From Melioribacteraceae bacterium (GTDB lineage Bacteria; Bacteroidota; Ignavibacteria; Ignavibacteriales; Melioribacteraceae), in contig JALSNL010000359.1 of NCBI GenBank assembly GCA_026987055.1, forward strand, positions 1 to 9,483: a stretch of DNA of 9,483 nt. Reading direction: 5' to 3'. Positions 7,119-9,483 of the stretch are shown one piece after another. The position numbers and the translations under genes were made by a program. Below the pieces are notes generated by a model that saw only the letters and a list, made by a program, of their open reading frames with translations, made no database searches and was not told the DNA's origin. Within the stretch, counting starts at the first letter, position 1; the number at the start of each line of letters is the position of its first letter.

Positions 7119-8117
7119 ATGAAAAAATCCGATATAAATATTGCAGTTTTACTTGGTGGGGCATCACCGGAAAGAGCTGTATCCAAACAAAGCGGTAAAG
7201 CAATGTTTGAAGCAATTAGAAATTTAGGCTATAATGTTAAAGTTATTGATCCTGCTTATGGTTTGGAGCAGCCAGAAAAAACAGAAGATTATTTTAGTGA
7301 TTGTGATTGCTCGGTAATTTATAACGATAATTATATTAAAGCCATTAACTCAAAATTATTTGATGATATAGATTTGGCGGTAATTGCTCTTCATGGTAAA
7401 TGGGGCGAAGACGGAACTATACAATCTTTATTAGAATTAAGAGGAATAAAATATACCGGTTCTACTGTGCTGGGCAGTGCATTATCAATGGATAAAGTAC
7501 GTTCTAAAATTATGTTTTCGCATTTTAACGTTACAACACCCAAATGGATTGAAGTAACAAGACAAACCAATACGGAAAAAATTAATAAAATGATAAATGA
7601 AAAATTCGGATATCCCTGCATAATAAAACCGAATGACCAAGGTTCTACTATTGGATTAACAAAATGCAAATCGGAAAAAGAATTGGAACAAGCTGTTTTG
7701 GAATCTTCTCAATTTTCTAAAAGAGTTCTTATTGAAGAGTTTATTCCCGGACGTGAAGTTGCTGTTGGAATAATTAATAATACACTTTTACCCGTTCTTG
7801 AAATAATTCCAAAACATGAATTATATGATTACGAATGTAAATATACAGACGGAATGACCGATTACATTGTGCCGGCGGATATTTCAAAATCGTTAGAAGA
7901 TGAATTAAAAAAACAAACTAAAATTGCTTTCGATTCTCTTGGCTGTAAAGATTACGGACGTGTTGATTTTAGAATAGATAAAAATAATATTCCTTTCTGT
8001 CTTGAAGTAAACACATTACCGGGAATGACATCGCATAGTCTTGTTCCCAAAATGGCAAAAGCTATGGGAATTGAATTTGAAGAATTGATTGATATGATAA
8101 TAAATTCTGCATTATGA
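7119..8117 (+). CDS. ddl: D-alanine--D-alanine ligase
   Basis: This 332-residue ATP-grasp enzyme joins two D-alanines in the cytosol to supply the end of the peptidoglycan stem peptide. The three domains are all visible. G-G-A-S-P-E-R-A-V-S (13-22) contains Glu18. H-G-K-W-G-E-D-G-T (92-100) is canonical. K-P-N-D-Q-G-S-T-I-G (170-179) is the ATP-site lysine and glycine-rich loop with Ser176. E-E-F-I-P-G-R-E-V (206-214) follows. Y-D-Y-E-C-K-Y (236-242) is the omega loop. D283, E296 and N298 (L-E-V-N-T-L-P-G-M-T) bind magnesium. Glu18, Ser176 and Tyr242 match the E15-S150-Y216 triad of E. coli DdlB, so D-Ala-D-Ala rather than D-Ala-D-lactate specificity is expected, with no sign of vancomycin-resistance type. 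The stop overlaps the next start in ATGA. Confidence 0.97.
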   Translation: MKKSDINIAVLLGGASPERAVSKQSGKAMFEAIRNLGYNVKVIDPAYGLEQPEKTEDYFSDCDCSVIYNDNYIKAINSKLFDDIDLAVIALHGKWGEDGTIQSLLELRGIKYTGSTVLGSALSMDKVRSKIMFSHFNVTTPKWIEVTRQTNTEKINKMINEKFGYPCIIKPNDQGSTIGLTKCKSEKELEQAVLESSQFSKRVLIEEFIPGREVAVGIINNTLLPVLEIIPKHELYDYECKYTDGMTDYIVPADISKSLEDELKKQTKIAFDSLGCKDYGRVDFRIDKNNIPFCLEVNTLPGMTSHSLVPKMAKAMGIEFEELIDMIINSAL

Positions 8118-8419
8118 AAAGTAAAAATTTAGCAAATAGAAATTTATTTAAAATAGGTTTTATTGTTGTAATTGTATTATTTGTTTTATATCTGATTTTT
8201 AATAAATTCGGACTAATAAAATATTATCAACTTCACAGTGAAATAAATTCGATTGAAAAACGCATTCAAGATGCCGACGCTCAAATTAAACAATATGATA
8301 AAGATATTAAATCATTAAAAAATAATGACTCTAAATTAGAAGAAGTTGCAAGAGAAAAATTTCACATGAAAAAGAAGAACGAAAAAGCATTTCAATTTAA
8401 GGATAAGAAAGAAAAATAA
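8114..8419 (+). CDS. Septum formation initiator, DivIC/FtsB family
   Basis: The 101-residue protein has the complete layout of this family: a short basic cytoplasmic tail, one membrane segment (about 12-30), a periplasmic coiled coil (about 35-70), and the conserved end block L-E-E-V-A-R-E-K-F-H-M (75-85) followed by the family-typical K-N-E (88-90). FtsB/DivIC pairs with FtsL and FtsQ/DivIB in the divisome and helps activate the septal peptidoglycan synthase FtsWI. The start codon overlaps the ddl stop by 4 nt (ATGA), so translational coupling is likely. This ties supply of the D-Ala-D-Ala unit to a division regulator. The protein is basic at its extreme C-terminus. Whether to call it ftsB or divIC cannot be decided from this sequence alone, hence no symbol. 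Confidence 0.9.
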   Translation: MKSKNLANRNLFKIGFIVVIVLFVLYLIFNKFGLIKYYQLHSEINSIEKRIQDADAQIKQYDKDIKSLKNNDSKLEEVAREKFHMKKKNEKAFQFKDKKEK

Positions 8420-8438
8420 TTTGCGACTTTAAACAATA

Positions 8439-8461
8439 ATTGAAGATGTAATTCAATCTTC
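8439..8461 (+). other. Two mutually exclusive short hairpins after the septum gene
   Basis: ATTGAA (8439-8444) can pair with TTCAAT (8452-8457), or GAAGAT (8442-8447) with ATCTTC (8456-8461). Both stems are 6 bp and perfect, and they share bases so only one can form. A T-run (8474-8479) begins 12 nt after the second stem, too distant for a standard intrinsic terminator. It may be the transcript end of the ddl-divIC operon, or chance. Confidence 0.25.
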
Positions 8462-8477
8462 CGGTAATCCAAATTTT

Positions 8478-8510
8478 TTGTTGCGGGATGTTAACTTAAC
8501 AGATAATTTG
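8478..8510 (+). promoter_or_regulatory. Candidate rarA promoter with a 13-nt palindrome
   Basis: TTGTTG (8478-8483) and GATAAT (8502-8507) lie 18 nt apart, a plausible sigma-70-like pair. The same area, read as TTTG then ATAATTTG, also resembles the Bacteroidota promoter. Between the hexamers sits TGTTAACTTAACA (8489-8501), a perfect odd palindrome with 6-nt arms, in the position of an operator. A promoter is expected because the gap before rarA is the longest on the plus strand. The exact elements are uncertain. Confidence 0.33.
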
Positions 8511-8516
8511 TTTTAG

Positions 8517-8547
8517 CCTTTATATCAATGAGTCCAATATAAAAAGG
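8517..8547 (+). other. Inverted repeat in the rarA leader
   Basis: CCTTTATAT (8517-8525) can pair with ATATAAAAAGG (8537-8547) with a two-A bulge, around an 11-nt loop, giving nine pairs that end 15 nt before the rarA ATG. It would be in the 5' untranslated region if transcription starts at the promoter proposed above, and could affect ribosome access. Mostly A-T pairing makes it weak. Confidence 0.25.
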
Positions 8548-8562
8548 TCAACCAAATAAATA

Positions 8563-9483
8563 ATGAAAATAAAAATTCCACAAGTACCGCTTGCCGAAAG
8601 AATAAGACCCAAAACACTGGACGAGTTTACAGGACAGAAAAAATTAGTCGGCGTAGGAAAACCTATTCGCTTAATGATTGAAAACAATGCTTTAAGTTCC
8701 TTTATTCTTTGGGGTCCGCCCGGAACAGGCAAAACAACAATTGCAAAAATAATTTCGCAAACAACCGATTCTGACTTTTATCAATTAAATGCTGTTTCTG
8801 CCGGCGTTAAAGATGTTAGAAATGTAATTTCAACGGCAAAACTAAATAAGGAAAGTTTCAAAAAACGTACAATTCTTTTTATTGATGAAATTCATCGTTT
8901 TAATAAAGCTCAACAAGATGCTTTACTTTCCGCTGTGGAATCCGGTCTTATAATTTTAATAGGAGCTACAACGGAAAACCCTTCTTTTGAAGTTATTCCC
9001 GCATTACGTTCCAGAGCAAGAATTTATGTTCTGGAAGAATTAACGAAAGAAGATTTATTAAGAATTATAGATTTTGCACTTAATAAAGATGAGTTTCTTA
9101 AAGAATTAAACATTTCAAAAATTGATAAAGATTATTTGATTTTTACTTCCGGCGGAGATGCCCGCACATTATTGGGAATTCTCGAATCCGCCGTAATTCA
9201 AGAAGTTGAAAAAGATAAAATTGAAATAACAAAAAAAGTAATTGATAATGTTTTACAATATAAAAATGTTAATTACGATAAAAACGGAGAAGAGCACTAC
9301 AATATAATTTCCGCATTCATCAAAAGTTTACGCGGAAGTGATCCCGATGCGGCACTCTACTGGATGGCAAGAATGCTGGAAGGTGGTGAAGACCCTAAAT
9401 TTATTGCCCGCAGAATGCTTATACTTGCTTCCGAAGATATTGGCAACGCATCGCCAAATGCTTTGGTGCTTGCGGAAACAACT
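8563..9483 (+). CDS. rarA: Replication-associated recombination protein A (AAA+ ATPase), partial
   Basis: The frame runs open from the ATG at 8563 to the right edge (307 codons). The family is usually about 400-450 residues, so the C-terminal tetramerisation region is mostly missing. The ATG is the first after an in-frame TAA at 8557-8559. The N-terminus [14 protein letters not shown] (9-22) is the standard clamp-loader-like opening. Walker A is G-P-P-G-T-G-K-T (51-58), Walker [11 protein letters not shown] (104-113), sensor 1 [10 protein letters not shown] (134-143), the arginine-finger region L-R-S-R (148-151), and sensor 2 S-G-G-D-A-R-T (196-202). The block [12 protein letters not shown] (273-284) followed by S-E-D-I-G (290-294) is specific to RarA/MgsA/WRNIP1 and separates it from RuvB and DnaX. 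RarA acts at stalled replication forks. It is probably transcribed from its own promoter. Confidence 0.95.
   Translation, partial: MKIKIPQVPLAERIRPKTLDEFTGQKKLVGVGKPIRLMIENNALSSFILWGPPGTGKTTIAKIISQTTDSDFYQLNAVSAGVKDVRNVISTAKLNKESFKKRTILFIDEIHRFNKAQQDALLSAVESGLIILIGATTENPSFEVIPALRSRARIYVLEELTKEDLLRIIDFALNKDEFLKELNISKIDKDYLIFTSGGDARTLLGILESAVIQEVEKDKIEITKKVIDNVLQYKNVNYDKNGEEHYNIISAFIKSLRGSDPDAALYWMARMLEGGEDPKFIARRMLILASEDIGNASPNALVLAETT

Noticed and set aside
7391..7669. A 92-codon minus-strand frame within ddl
   Set aside because: It is antisense to the conserved ATP-grasp motifs of ddl and has no family features.
7119..8117. ddl as a vancomycin-resistance type D-Ala-D-Lac ligase
   Set aside because: The omega loop keeps Y-D-Y-E-C-K-Y with Tyr242 at the position that marks D-Ala-D-Ala specificity, and no van partner genes are present.
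8520..8732. A 70-codon minus-strand frame across the rarA start, including the complement of Walker A
   Set aside because: Its sequence is explained by the complement of the conserved rarA P-loop; rarA itself reads through on the plus strand.
968..9483. rmuC, rarA and the acylase as parts of one defence or repair system
   Set aside because: rmuC is divergent, rarA is separated by its own likely promoter, and the genes between are metabolic and cell-wall housekeeping genes, so nothing links them as a system.
1..9483. CRISPR arrays, tRNA or rRNA genes, insertion sequences and phage attachment sites
   Set aside because: No spaced direct repeats, cloverleaf-like segments, transposase motifs or paired terminal repeats were seen in the gaps, the longest of which is about 143 bases.

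Overview
The window reads as an ordinary chromosomal segment of a low-GC (roughly one-third G+C by eye), free-living-type bacterium with a Gram-negative style envelope. The best guess is the Bacteroidota/Ignavibacteriota/Chlorobiota group. Reasons are the MetF variant (closest to the Bacteroidota form as I remember it), the small DivIC/FtsB-type protein, and translation starts that mostly sit behind A-rich tracts rather than clear Shine-Dalgarno sites (2370, 5791 and 7119 are each preceded by a run of five or more A). TGA is used as a stop (6778-6780, 8115-8117), so the genetic code is standard. The lineage is an inference and could not be tested here.

Left part, minus strand (1-2284): an RmuC-family protein with an N-terminal membrane segment and a long coiled coil is followed downstream by a GNAT/FemAB-like acetyltransferase that runs off the left edge. 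A short divergent intergenic region (2285-2369) separates this pair from the plus-strand genes.

Middle and right part, plus strand (2370-9483): a membrane-anchored penicillin acylase family Ntn-hydrolase, methylenetetrahydrofolate reductase (metF), a Gfo/Idh/MocA oxidoreductase starting 5 nt after metF, an unrecognised 75-residue protein, D-alanine--D-alanine ligase (ddl), a DivIC/FtsB septum protein overlapping ddl by 4 nt, and, after a 142-143 nt gap with several small inverted repeats, the first 307 codons of the AAA+ ATPase RarA (MgsA), cut by the right edge.

Functionally the window mixes one-carbon metabolism (metF), peptidoglycan precursor synthesis (ddl), division (divIC/ftsB), genome maintenance (rmuC, rarA) and two enzymes of unknown substrate (penicillin acylase homologue, Gfo/Idh/MocA). 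The clearest coupling is ddl-divIC. No CRISPR array, tRNA, rRNA, transposase, phage gene or recognisable defence island is present, and no gene-free stretch exceeds about 145 bases. I do not see a new multi-gene system. The points that best repay a second look are the unknown 75-residue protein, the GC-rich imperfect palindrome before it, the ddl-divIC overlap, and the inverted repeats between divIC and rarA.
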